Below are positions 28,582-36,360 of a stretch of DNA of 64,000 nucleotides, in pieces. Both the position numbers and the translations under genes were made by a program. Where the stretch lies: NCBI GenBank assembly GCA_016713335.1, contig JADJPH010000021.1:70650-134649 (forward strand), in the 5' to 3' direction. Each line of letters begins with the position of its first letter. Within the stretch, counting starts at the first letter, position 1. The DNA is from Candidatus Fredericiella danica (lineage in GTDB: Bacteria > Chloroflexota > Anaerolineae > Caldilineales > Caldilineaceae). The notes under the pieces were generated by a model that was not told where the DNA came from, searched no databases, and saw only the letters and a list, made by a program, of their open reading frames with translations.

Positions 28582-28882
28582 ATGCATCTTACACCGCGCG
28601 AGTTCGAAAAATTGACCATCTACATGCTCTCAGAAGTGGCGCTCAAGCGGAAGACCAAGGGCATCAAACTGAACCACCCCGAGGCAGTATCCGTGATCTG
28701 CGCAGCGGCCATGGACGGTGCGCGAAGGCAAGACGCTTGAAGAAGTGATGCAGGAGGCGGCGACGGTCCTGACCAGGCAGGATGTCATGGAAGGCGTTGC
28801 CGACATGATCACACTGGTGCAGGTCGAAGCCATCTTTACAGATGGCACGCGCCTGGTGAGCATTCACAATCCTATTCAATAA
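28582..28882 (+). CDS. ureA: urease subunit gamma (one 2-base frame break)
   Basis: The gene reads MHLTPREFEKLTIYMLSEVA from ATG 28582 (AGAGG upstream), then is broken near 28722 where a CG unit appears lost, and continues as GKTLEEVMQEAATVLTRQDV to TAA 28882. Restoring 2 bases gives exactly 100 residues, the standard UreA length. The subunit forms the trimeric base of urease with UreB and UreC. It is the first gene of ureABCEFGD, 55 bases before ureB. Confidence 0.93.
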
Positions 28883-28937
28883 CCCTTGCACAGGTGAGCG
28901 TTTTTCGTACTGGAAGCTTTCGTGAGGAGACAAACAG

Positions 28938-29339
28938 ATGGCTACTCCTGTAGGCGGCTATGAATTGGCCGAAGGCCCACTCGAACTCAATCGCGGGCGC
29001 GCAACCACGACCATCAAAGTCCGCAACACCGGCGACCGTCCCATCCAGGTCGGTTCTCATTTCCACTTCTTTGAGGTCAATCGCGCGCTAGAGTTTGACC
29101 GCGCGGCCGCATTTGGCAAGCACCTGGATATCATGGCGGCCACCGCCATCCGTTTCGAACCGGGTGACGAAAAGGAAGTGACGCTGGTCCCCTTTGGCGG
29201 CAAGCAACGGGTCTTTGGCTTCAACGGCCTGGTTGACAACTATGCCGGGTTGGGACCTACGCCAGCTTATCGGCCGTCATTCACTGACGCCATGCGCAAG
29301 GCCGAGGAATTGGGCTTCAAGAATGCACCCGCGGACTGA
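28938..29339 (+). CDS. ureB: urease subunit beta
   Basis: 133 residues, slightly longer than the common 101-110 because of a C-terminal extension after FGFNGLVDNYAG. Diagnostic motifs are GDRPIQVGSHFHFFEVN and the region FDRAAAFGKHLDI; both are strongly conserved in UreB. GAGGAG lies upstream of ATG 28938. It packs between UreA and UreC in the cytosolic enzyme. The frame is intact. Confidence 0.97.
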   Translation: MATPVGGYELAEGPLELNRGRATTTIKVRNTGDRPIQVGSHFHFFEVNRALEFDRAAAFGKHLDIMAATAIRFEPGDEKEVTLVPFGGKQRVFGFNGLVDNYAGLGPTPAYRPSFTDAMRKAEELGFKNAPAD

Positions 29340-29396
29340 CGACCCCAGACGTCCCAAACAGAGATTCTGCGACCTCGATCAAAGGAGCACGACGAG

Positions 29397-31115
29397 ATGG
29401 CACAGGTAACACGGCAGGAATATGCCATGCTTTTTGGCCCGACAGTGGGAGACAAGATCCGGCTGGGGGATACAGAACTGTACGTTGAAGTAGAGCAGGA
29501 CCTGCGCGTCCTGGGCGATGAAGCCGTCTATGGCGGCGGGAAAACCTTGCGTGACGGCATGGGGATCGACAATCAACTCACCAGCGCGGCCGGTGCACTG
29601 GACCTGGTGATCACCAACGTGGTCATTATCGATGCGCTGCTTGGCGTCATAAAAGCTGATGTTGGCGTGAAGGACGGCAAGATTGTCGGCATCGGCAAAG
29701 CGGGCAACCCAAGCACGATGGACGGCGTGACGCCAGGCCTGGCCGTAGGACCTGCCACCGATTCTATCGCCGGTGAGCGATTGATCCTGACCGCGGCGGG
29801 GATTGACACGCACGTGCACTACATCTCGCCCCAGCAGGTGTACCACGCCTTATCGAACGGGGTGACGACGTTTTTTGGGGGCGGTCTTGGACCTACCGAC
29901 GGCACGAACGGCACCACGATCACGTCCGGTCCCTGGAATATCGAAATGATGCTGCGTGCGGTCGAGGGCCTCCCCATCAATTTCGGCTTCCTGGGCAAGG
30001 GGAACTCAGCAGGCCACAAACCCCTTGTCGAGCAGATTCTGGCAGGTGCGGCCGGCTTGAAATGCCATGAAGACTGGGGCACGACCCCGGCCGTAATTCG
30101 TAGCGCGCTGTCGGTGGCAGACGACTACGACGTCCAGGTGAGCATCCACACGGATACGCTCAATGAGTCGGGGTTTGTCGAGGATACGATTGCTGCCATG
30201 GAAGGGCGCACGATCCACACCTTTCACACGGAAGGCGCGGGCGGCGGCCATGCGCCAGATATCATCAAAGTCGCGGGCGAGATCTTTGTGCTGCCCAGTT
30301 CCACCAATCCGACGCTGCCCTACGGGATCAACACCGTCGCCGAGTTGTTTGACATGACGATGGTCTGCCACAACTTCAACTATAACGTGCCCTCCGATGT
30401 CGCCTTTGCCGAGAGCCGCGTGCGCGCCGAGACCATTGCCGCCGAGAACGTGCTGCATGACATGGGCGTGATCTCCATGTTCTCGTCTGACTCACAGGCC
30501 ATGGGCCGCGTTGGTGAGAATTGGTTGCGTGCGATCCAGACTGCCGACTATATGAAAAAGGCGCGCGGCAAGCTACCGGAAGATGCCGCGGGCAACGACA
30601 ACTTCCGCGTGCTGCGCTATGTGGCCAAAATGACGATCAATCCTGCGGTAACGCAGGGTGTCTCGCATCTGATCGGTGCGATCGCACCGGGCAAACTCGC
30701 CGACCTGGTGTTGTGGGAGCCGGCCTTCTTTGGCGCCAAACCGAAACTGGTGATCAAGGGCGGGCTGATCAACTGGGCTGCGATGGGCGACCCCAACGCC
30801 TCGCTACCGACGCCGCAACCCGTCTTCTATCGCCCGATGTTTGGCGCCTTTGGCCAGGCGCTGCCAAAGACCTGCTACACCTTTGTCTCGCAAGCAGCGT
30901 ATGCGTCAGGGATTCAGGAAAAGCTGGGTCTCCAGCGCCATGTGGCGCCGGTCTATGGCACGCGCACCTTGACCAAACGCGACATGGTGCGTAACGACAA
31001 GACGCCCAAGATCGAGGTGAATCCCGAGACCTTTGCCGTGACGGTCGATGGCGTACATGCCACCGTACCACCCGCGAAATCCATTGCCTTGAACCAGTTG
31101 TACTTCTTCAGCTAA
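29397..31115 (+). CDS. ureC: urease subunit alpha (catalytic)
   Basis: 572 residues, standard length. The nickel site is complete: DTHVHYISPQQ (first two His), the carbamylated Lys in GLKCHEDWG, HTFHTEGAGGGHAPDI, and MVCHNFNYNVPSDVAFAESR with the flap Cys-His pair. The N-terminus MAQVTRQEYAMLFGPTVGDK is typical. It hydrolyses urea to ammonia and carbamate in the cytoplasm with two Ni2+. Translation overlaps nothing; a 98-base gap with a hairpin precedes ureE. No frameshift in this gene, unlike many neighbours. Confidence 0.99.
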   Translation: MAQVTRQEYAMLFGPTVGDKIRLGDTELYVEVEQDLRVLGDEAVYGGGKTLRDGMGIDNQLTSAAGALDLVITNVVIIDALLGVIKADVGVKDGKIVGIGKAGNPSTMDGVTPGLAVGPATDSIAGERLILTAAGIDTHVHYISPQQVYHALSNGVTTFFGGGLGPTDGTNGTTITSGPWNIEMMLRAVEGLPINFGFLGKGNSAGHKPLVEQILAGAAGLKCHEDWGTTPAVIRSALSVADDYDVQVSIHTDTLNESGFVEDTIAAMEGRTIHTFHTEGAGGGHAPDIIKVAGEIFVLPSSTNPTLPYGINTVAELFDMTMVCHNFNYNVPSDVAFAESRVRAETIAAENVLHDMGVISMFSSDSQAMGRVGENWLRAIQTADYMKKARGKLPEDAAGNDNFRVLRYVAKMTINPAVTQGVSHLIGAIAPGKLADLVLWEPAFFGAKPKLVIKGGLINWAAMGDPNASLPTPQPVFYRPMFGAFGQALPKTCYTFVSQAAYASGIQEKLGLQRHVAPVYGTRTLTKRDMVRNDKTPKIEVNPETFAVTVDGVHATVPPAKSIALNQLYFFS

Positions 31116-31125
31116 TGCCCTGGCG

Positions 31126-31170
31126 CCCTGGGCCTCTGCACATAGATCATTTGTGTGCAGAGGCTCAGGG
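31126..31170 (+). repeat. 17-bp hairpin between ureC and ureE
   Basis: Arms 31126-31142 and 31154-31170 pair with one G-T wobble, around an 11-base loop. There is no T tract after it. In an operon this could adjust the level of accessory genes relative to structural genes by partial termination or by protecting the upstream mRNA end; this role is inferred. Confidence 0.6.
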
Positions 31171-31213
31171 TGGGAAGGATCCAATCATGGAGGGTGAAGG
31201 AGAATAGAATCAC

Positions 31214-31789
31214 ATGCGTTTGCTCGAATCGATTGTCGGCAACATCAACCAGCCTGAGTGGGCGGAACGACTCGCCGGCGCCACAGTAGATGTGCTTGCC
31301 CTGGACCAATGGGAGGCGCAGAAGAACCGTTTTCGCAAGCCGACGCGTGGCGGCGTCGAGGTGGCGATATCGCTGGATCGGAGCAATCATCTGCAAAACG
31401 GCGATATCCTGGCCTGGGACGAAACGACCCGTACCGCGATCGTCGCTGAGATCGACCTCAAGGACGTGCTGATCGTTGACTTGTCAGGGTTGACGGGATT
31501 GCCCTCCGAAGAAATGTTGCGCACCGCAGTCGAGCTCGGCCATGCCCTGGGCAACCAGCATTGGCCGGCGGTCATGAAAGGGCTGCATGTGTACGTTCCC
31601 CTGACCGTCGATCGTACGGTCATGGCCTCCGTCATGCGCACCCATGCATTCCCCGGGATCACGTACAGTTTTGCGCCGGGTGCGGAGGTCATCCCCTATC
31701 TGGCTCCGCACGAAGCGCGCCGGCTTTTCGGGGGCGCGGAGGGGCCGATTCACCGGCAAACACACGAGCACAAACATCCTCATGGGTGA
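31214..31789 (+). CDS. ureE: urease accessory nickel chaperone UreE
   Basis: 191 residues. The N-terminal peptide-binding domain is followed by the metal domain with the conserved GNQHWPAVM, whose His is the dimer-interface nickel ligand. The C-terminal tail HRQTHEHKHPHG supplies extra nickel ligands. It hands Ni2+ to UreG/UreD/UreF during maturation of UreC. The end overlaps the proposed ureF start by 8 bases. Confidence 0.93.
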   Translation: MRLLESIVGNINQPEWAERLAGATVDVLALDQWEAQKNRFRKPTRGGVEVAISLDRSNHLQNGDILAWDETTRTAIVAEIDLKDVLIVDLSGLTGLPSEEMLRTAVELGHALGNQHWPAVMKGLHVYVPLTVDRTVMASVMRTHAFPGITYSFAPGAEVIPYLAPHEARRLFGGAEGPIHRQTHEHKHPHG

Positions 31790-32489
31790 CGAACCACGCG
31801 TCGTCGATATGCTGGCGGTGTTGCGGGTCCTCCAGTTTGGCGACTCGATGCTGCCGATCGGGGCGTTTTCTTTTTCCAACGGGCTGGAATCCGCCGTGGC
31901 CACCGGATTGGTGCGCGACGAGTCTACGCTGCGTGAATTCGTGTATACGGTCGTGGAGCAGGCGGCCACCGGCGATTGTATTGCCCTGTTGCACGCCCAT
32001 CGCGCCGCGGCGCGCCACGACCTGGCAGCGGTGGTGCTGGCAGACCAGGCTGTCATGCGCCGTAAGTTGAATGAGGAGATGCGGCTCATGACGGTGCGCA
32101 TGGGGCGTAAATTTGGCGAACTCGGCGAGTTTGTCCACAGCGTGCCACTGATGAATGGCTGGCTGGAAGCCATCAAGACCGGGGCGACACCAGGGACATT
32201 TGTGGCAGGTGTCGCAGTTCTCCTGGCGGGTCTTGGCATCTCCGAACGCGAATGCTTTGCCGTGCATCAATATGGGGTCGCCACGATGGTGCTGGGCGCG
32301 GCGCTGCGCTTGATGAAGATCAATCACCTGACCACACAGGCAATCCTGTTTGCGGTCAACGGTGAGGCGCCTGCGGCCTTTGCGCGTATCGCCGGCTGCA
32401 CGCTGGACGACATGGCCACCTTTGCACCTGTTGCGGATGTGCTGGCGGCAATCCATGTGAAGGCACATGTACGCATGTTTATGAACTGA
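31782..32489 (+). CDS. ureF: urease accessory protein UreF
   Basis: 235 residues from ATG 31782 (the frame is open further upstream but inside ureE). Motifs: LQFGDSMLPIGAFSFSNGLE at the N-terminus, matching the UreF D-x-x-x-P-x-G-x-F-x-x-S-x-G-x-E pattern, and RMGRKFGELGEFVH in the middle. It is a helical protein that links UreD to the GTPase UreG in the maturation complex. The start overlaps ureE, so translation is coupled. Confidence 0.93.
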   Translation: MGDEPRVVDMLAVLRVLQFGDSMLPIGAFSFSNGLESAVATGLVRDESTLREFVYTVVEQAATGDCIALLHAHRAAARHDLAAVVLADQAVMRRKLNEEMRLMTVRMGRKFGELGEFVHSVPLMNGWLEAIKTGATPGTFVAGVAVLLAGLGISERECFAVHQYGVATMVLGAALRLMKINHLTTQAILFAVNGEAPAAFARIAGCTLDDMATFAPVADVLAAIHVKAHVRMFMN

Positions 32490-32529
32490 CCCACCTCATC
32501 CAACGAGACGAATGAGCGGAGAAGAAGGT

Positions 32530-33171
32530 ATGAAGAAAATCAGCCGGATTGGGATCGGTGGTCCCGTTGGTTCCGGGAAAACAGCCATTATTGAAGCCAT
32601 CACCCCGCGGCTGATTGGCATGGGGGCCAAGATTCTCATCATCACGAACGACGTCGTCACCACTGAGGATGCCAGGCATGTCCAGCGGACCCTCAAAGGC
32701 ATTCTGCTAGAGGAACGTATCTTGGGTGTAGAGACCGGCGCCTGCCCGCACACTGCGGTGCGCGAGGATCCCAGCATGAACCTCGCGGCCGTCGAAGATA
32801 TGGAAGCACGCTTTCCTGATAGCGACGTGGTGCTCATCGAAAGTGGCGGCGACAACCTGACCCTGACCTTTAGCCCTGCGCTCGTTGATTTCTTTATCTA
32901 CGTGATCGACGTCGCCGCGGGCGACAAGATCCCGCGCAAGAATGGCCCTGGGATCAGCCAATCGGACATCCTGGTCATCAACAAAACGGACCTGGCGCCC
33001 TATGTCGGGGCAAGTCTTGCCGTCATGGACAATGATTCGCGCCTGATGCGTGGTGACAAGCCGTTCATTTTTACCAACTGCAAGACCGGGGAAGGAATCG
33101 ACGAGTTGATTGCACTGATTTGCGACCGCATCCTCTTTGATCTGGATCTGAAGACGCCGGAGCGCAACTGA
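32530..33171 (+). CDS. ureG: urease accessory GTPase UreG
   Basis: 213 residues from ATG 32530, chosen because GGAGAAG lies 7 bases upstream; an in-frame ATG at 32512 is possible. Motifs: GIGGPVGSGKTAIIEA (P-loop), TNDVVTTEDA, TGACPHTAVREDPSMNL with the Cys-Pro-His metal site, ESGGDNLTLTFSP, and NKTDLAPYVGA (NKxD). It uses GTP to drive nickel insertion into UreC. Its last base is the A of the ureD ATG (ATGTGG overlap), so translation is coupled. Confidence 0.96.
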   Translation: MKKISRIGIGGPVGSGKTAIIEAITPRLIGMGAKILIITNDVVTTEDARHVQRTLKGILLEERILGVETGACPHTAVREDPSMNLAAVEDMEARFPDSDVVLIESGGDNLTLTFSPALVDFFIYVIDVAAGDKIPRKNGPGISQSDILVINKTDLAPYVGASLAVMDNDSRLMRGDKPFIFTNCKTGEGIDELIALICDRILFDLDLKTPERN

Positions 33172-34081
33172 TGTGGTGGGAAGAATTGCCTGAGCTTGCG
33201 CCCTACCGCGAGGAGCCGCAACAACTGCCCAGCGGTACGGCAGGCAAGGATGGCGTGCTGGAAATGCGCTTCGTACCGCGCGGAGAGCGTACGCTGTTGG
33301 TCGATCTATATCGACGCGCCCCCCTGTTGGTGCAGAAGGCGCTCTACTGGGATGTCGCGATGCCTGGGCTGCCCTGCGTGTTGATGATCACGACGACAGG
33401 GTGCATCGTGCAGGGCGACCGCCATTCGATCAAGATCGAACTTGCCGACCAGGCCCAGGCACACGTGACAACCCAGGCAGCCACCAAAATTCACGCCATG
33501 GACGCCAATTTCGCCACGCAAGCGCAGCACATCACACTTGGTGAAAATGCTTACCTGGAGTTGGTGCCGGATACCGTGATTCCCCATGCGCAGGCGCGTT
33601 TTGCCACCCAGACGCAGTTTGTGGTGCATCCCACGGCCACGGCGTTCTATTCCGAAATCTTGCTGGGCGGGCGCAAGTACTACAAGCAGGGCGAACTGTT
33701 TGAGTTCGCCCTGTTCTCATCGTCGGTAACCGGGCAGCGGCCCGATGGCAGTGAATTGTTTCGCGAGAAGTTCGTGATCGATCCGGCAAATCGCCCGGTA
33801 CGGCGTACCGGTGTCATGGGGGCTTTGACGTCTTTGGCAATGTGATCGTGTTCACCCCAAAGCCACATGCGGACGCCATTCTGGAACAAACGCCGGCACT
33901 TTACCACAAGGAAGAACAATGGATGGCCGGCGCGAGCCGGCTACCCAACGACGCCGGGCTTATTTACAAGGTGTTGGGCATGCAATCCGAACAAGTCAAA
34001 CGGATTGTACGCCGTTTTTTGGCTGTCGTCCGGCAGCAAGTCGTAGGAGCGACTCTACCCGCGGCGTTTCACTGGCAATAG
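33171..34081 (+). CDS. ureD: urease accessory protein UreD/UreH (one frame break)
   Basis: The first part (33171 to about 33820) has the UreD motifs TTGCIVQGDRHSIKIELA and QAATKIHAMDANFATQ, and HPTATAFYSEILLGGRKYY. A single lost G in the G run 33818-33822 shifts the frame; restoring it gives GGFDVFGNVIVFTPKPHADA and a stop at 34081, 303 residues in all, as expected. UreD is the scaffold that first binds the apo-urease. It is last in the operon, an order (ABCEFGD) known from Bacillus and Staphylococcus-type clusters. Confidence 0.92.
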
Positions 34082-34092
34082 CAGGAACAACC

Positions 34093-35640
34093 TCACCCAG
34101 AGGAATCAGCGCCCAAAATGTCGTCGACCACATCCTTGGCCCAGTAGTGGAACTGGCCGTTGCGTGAAAGGCGGCGCACACCGTCCAGGCGATTGCCCAG
34201 TGTAACGATTGCCGGCTCTTCATACAACTCGCCCTGCTGTTCCTTCACCTGCCCCAGCCCCACACACGAGAGCAGGCCATTGCAGAGGCAGTGCCGCTCG
34301 TCCGTGTTTCTGGCCAGGCCGCGTTTGCTGACATAGCTCTCAATGGGGCCTGCCGCGCAGCGCTGAAAGAGTGCCCGCGTGCCCGCTTCGTCGGGCTTGC
34401 TCAAGCCGATCTGTTGCAAGATGCCAAGATCGCAGACGCGCCGTCGATTGTCATAGACTTCCGGATCCGACAGCGTGCCTTCAATCTGAACGACCTTGAA
34501 TGAGAAACCGGTGGGGGAAAACAGTGTTGTTCTTACCAGTTCAGCATCATCGACGCCCCGCTTCAACTCACTCAAGATGGCCGACCGGTATTCGGCCTTC
34601 ATGCCTGACTCTTCGGCGAGCGCAAAGACCGATCCTACCTGGACTCCACTGGCGCCAGCTGCCAACGCCTTTTGCAGCCCTTCATGGCTGCCGTAGCCGC
34701 CGGCCAGCCAGAAGGGGTAGCCGCTCTGCCGGATCTGCGCGAGGTCTGGCTCGTCGCGTTCGCTGTAGATGGGTTGCCCCAACTCATCCCGGCGCATCGG
34801 GCCAATTGGATTTGCATTGTGACCGCCCGCAGTGTGATGCTCAATGATGAAGCCGTCTGGGGCTTCACTTTCACTTGCCGCCAGTGCTGTCACCAGGTCT
34901 TCCAGGGACGCGATCGCCAGAAATGCCGGTCGAGTCATGGTTGCTGAGACAAGCTTCCCCTCGGCAATGCTGCGTGGGTCGAACGCAATCGCAAATTCTT
35001 CGCCGGACTCCCGATACAACACTGGGATTTCGCGCGTGACGGCTTCGTGACGGGAGAAACAGGTACGGATGGCAGGCAGGCCGTCCGGGTTGCCGGCGCC
35101 GACGATCACGCCGGAGACACCGGCCAGCATGGCGCCGTACAGAGCATAGATCAGGGGTAGTTCGATCTTATGCAGGAAATTCATGCAGACGACGCCGTCA
35201 TGGCCTTCCCTGGCCAGCCAGACTTCGGCAAACGCCGTGACGATCAGGAGTTCGACCAGGTCTTCCTCCAGTTGGAGCAAAACCGGCGCATGTCCACCAT
35301 TTGGCATGGGAAGGTGTCTGTTACCGCCAGCGGTGTGGACGATGTGCATCGGTGAACTGCGAAAGCGTGCTTCGGGCGCCTTGCCGCCTTCCACAAAGAA
35401 CCGGTCGAGGATCTTCTGGGCGATGGTGGTCCCAAACTGGTGGTCGAATGCGTGAAATGCCCGGCGCACATGGCCACCCGGGTCGCCCAACTGTAACAAC
35501 CGTACATACACCACATCGAGGGCGGTGCCCGAGACTGTCCCGGCAGTGTAGCCGGGTCTTGCACGCGCAACGGCGTTGGCGAGCCGCCAGTTGGAGACAT
35601 GGACGCCCATGCCACCCTGGATGAGTCTGACTTTACTCAT
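34093..35640 (-). CDS. nitronate monooxygenase/2-nitropropane dioxygenase-family protein
   Basis: 515 residues from MSKVRLIQGGMGVHVSNWRL (ATG 35640). The N-terminal QGGMGV is the FMN-binding start of the NMO TIM barrel; LAGGYGSHEGLQKALAAGAS and GVQVGSVFALAEESG are the FMN-phosphate strands near residue 290. EHHTAGGHN holds the catalytic-loop His. It is longer than the usual 320-350 residues because of inserts and a C-terminal tail. Some long members are PfaD-like or involved in polyketide-type synthesis; no such genes are adjacent. It is cytoplasmic and flavin-dependent. Confidence 0.8.
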   Translation of the reverse strand: MSKVRLIQGGMGVHVSNWRLANAVARARPGYTAGTVSGTALDVVYVRLLQLGDPGGHVRRAFHAFDHQFGTTIAQKILDRFFVEGGKAPEARFRSSPMHIVHTAGGNRHLPMPNGGHAPVLLQLEEDLVELLIVTAFAEVWLAREGHDGVVCMNFLHKIELPLIYALYGAMLAGVSGVIVGAGNPDGLPAIRTCFSRHEAVTREIPVLYRESGEEFAIAFDPRSIAEGKLVSATMTRPAFLAIASLEDLVTALAASESEAPDGFIIEHHTAGGHNANPIGPMRRDELGQPIYSERDEPDLAQIRQSGYPFWLAGGYGSHEGLQKALAAGASGVQVGSVFALAEESGMKAEYRSAILSELKRGVDDAELVRTTLFSPTGFSFKVVQIEGTLSDPEVYDNRRRVCDLGILQQIGLSKPDEAGTRALFQRCAAGPIESYVSKRGLARNTDERHCLCNGLLSCVGLGQVKEQQGELYEEPAIVTLGNRLDGVRRLSRNGQFHYWAKDVVDDILGADSSG

Positions 35641-35684
35641 GTCTTGCATTGCAGATTTCTCAATTGAATAGAGTCTGATAAACA

Positions 35685-35719
35685 AAACTGGGGACTCTCA
35701 AATCGCGAGTCCCCAGTTT
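35685..35719 (-). terminator. Rho-independent terminator of the cold-shock gene
   Basis: 13-bp perfect arms (35685-35697 and 35707-35719) with a 9-base loop. Read on the minus strand the stem is followed by TTTTGTTT. It lies 30 bases after the csp stop. Confidence 0.8.
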
Positions 35720-35749
35720 GTTTACATCAGGTGAGTGGTTGACACTCGC

Positions 35750-35962
35750 TTAGATTTTGCGCACGTTGGCGGCTGAGGGACCCTTGGGCCCTTTCTCGAT
35801 CGTGAATTCGACCTTGTCGCCTTCGCTCAGGCTGCGGAAACCTTCGGCCACAATGGCGGACTGATGGACGAAAACGTCCTTGCCACCTTCATAGGCCACG
35901 AAACCATAACCCTTGCTGTCATTGAACCACTTAACGGTGCCGGTGATGCGTTGCTCACTCAT
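35750..35962 (-). CDS. CspA-family cold-shock protein
   Basis: 70 residues from ATG 35962, with AAGGAG 9 bases upstream. The OB-fold RNA-binding motifs are intact: GTVKWFNDSKGYGFVAYEGG (RNP1 included) and DVFVHQSAI (RNP2), then GPSAANV at the end. It binds single-stranded RNA/DNA and melts mRNA structure, especially after cold shock. A long upstream frame is not used. Its mRNA probably has a structured leader (hairpin 36044-36069) and a strong terminator downstream. Confidence 0.97.
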   Translation of the reverse strand: MSEQRITGTVKWFNDSKGYGFVAYEGGKDVFVHQSAIVAEGFRSLSEGDKVEFTIEKGPKGPSAANVRKI

Positions 35963-36043
35963 GTTGGAAAACTCCTTGTTTTCACTATACACTTACATAC
36001 TGTCGATCAAAAGTCGTGTTTCCAACAGGTGGAGAAAAATAAA

Positions 36044-36069
36044 CCGCACAGACTGGTGAGTCTGTGCGG
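36044..36069. promoter_or_regulatory. 11-bp hairpin upstream of csp with T tracts on both sides
   Basis: Arms CCGCACAGACT (36044-36054) and AGTCTGTGCGG (36059-36069), loop GGTG. On the plus strand CGTTTTT follows; on the minus strand TTTATTTTT follows. No gene ends nearby on the plus strand. It is therefore either a bidirectional insulator or an attenuator in the csp leader, if transcription starts upstream of it. Confidence 0.6.
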
Positions 36070-36360
36070 CGTTTTTACGCATCGTGTTCAGAACTTACAA
36101 CCTTTTGTAGTGTCAAAGTAACACATATTCGCATCGATGTAAAGTAAGAATCAAAATCAGATTCGTGTGTTTCAGATTTTTGGGATCCGTCCAGGACGGG
36201 CGCAAGGGGATGCGGGGCAACCAAAGGCCAGGGTTTTGACGGCCGGCTGCGCGTACCGCAGCACCACGGGACGGCGCCCGCACACGATGAAATCCGACGG
36301 CTTTGGCAACGACAGAGATGCGTCTTTTGCCAAGAGGAATTGGTCAGGAAAGGACAACAG

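Noticed and set aside
36160..36360. RIF-associated element upstream of rph
   Set aside because: No inverted repeat matching the known actinobacterial element could be found in this stretch.
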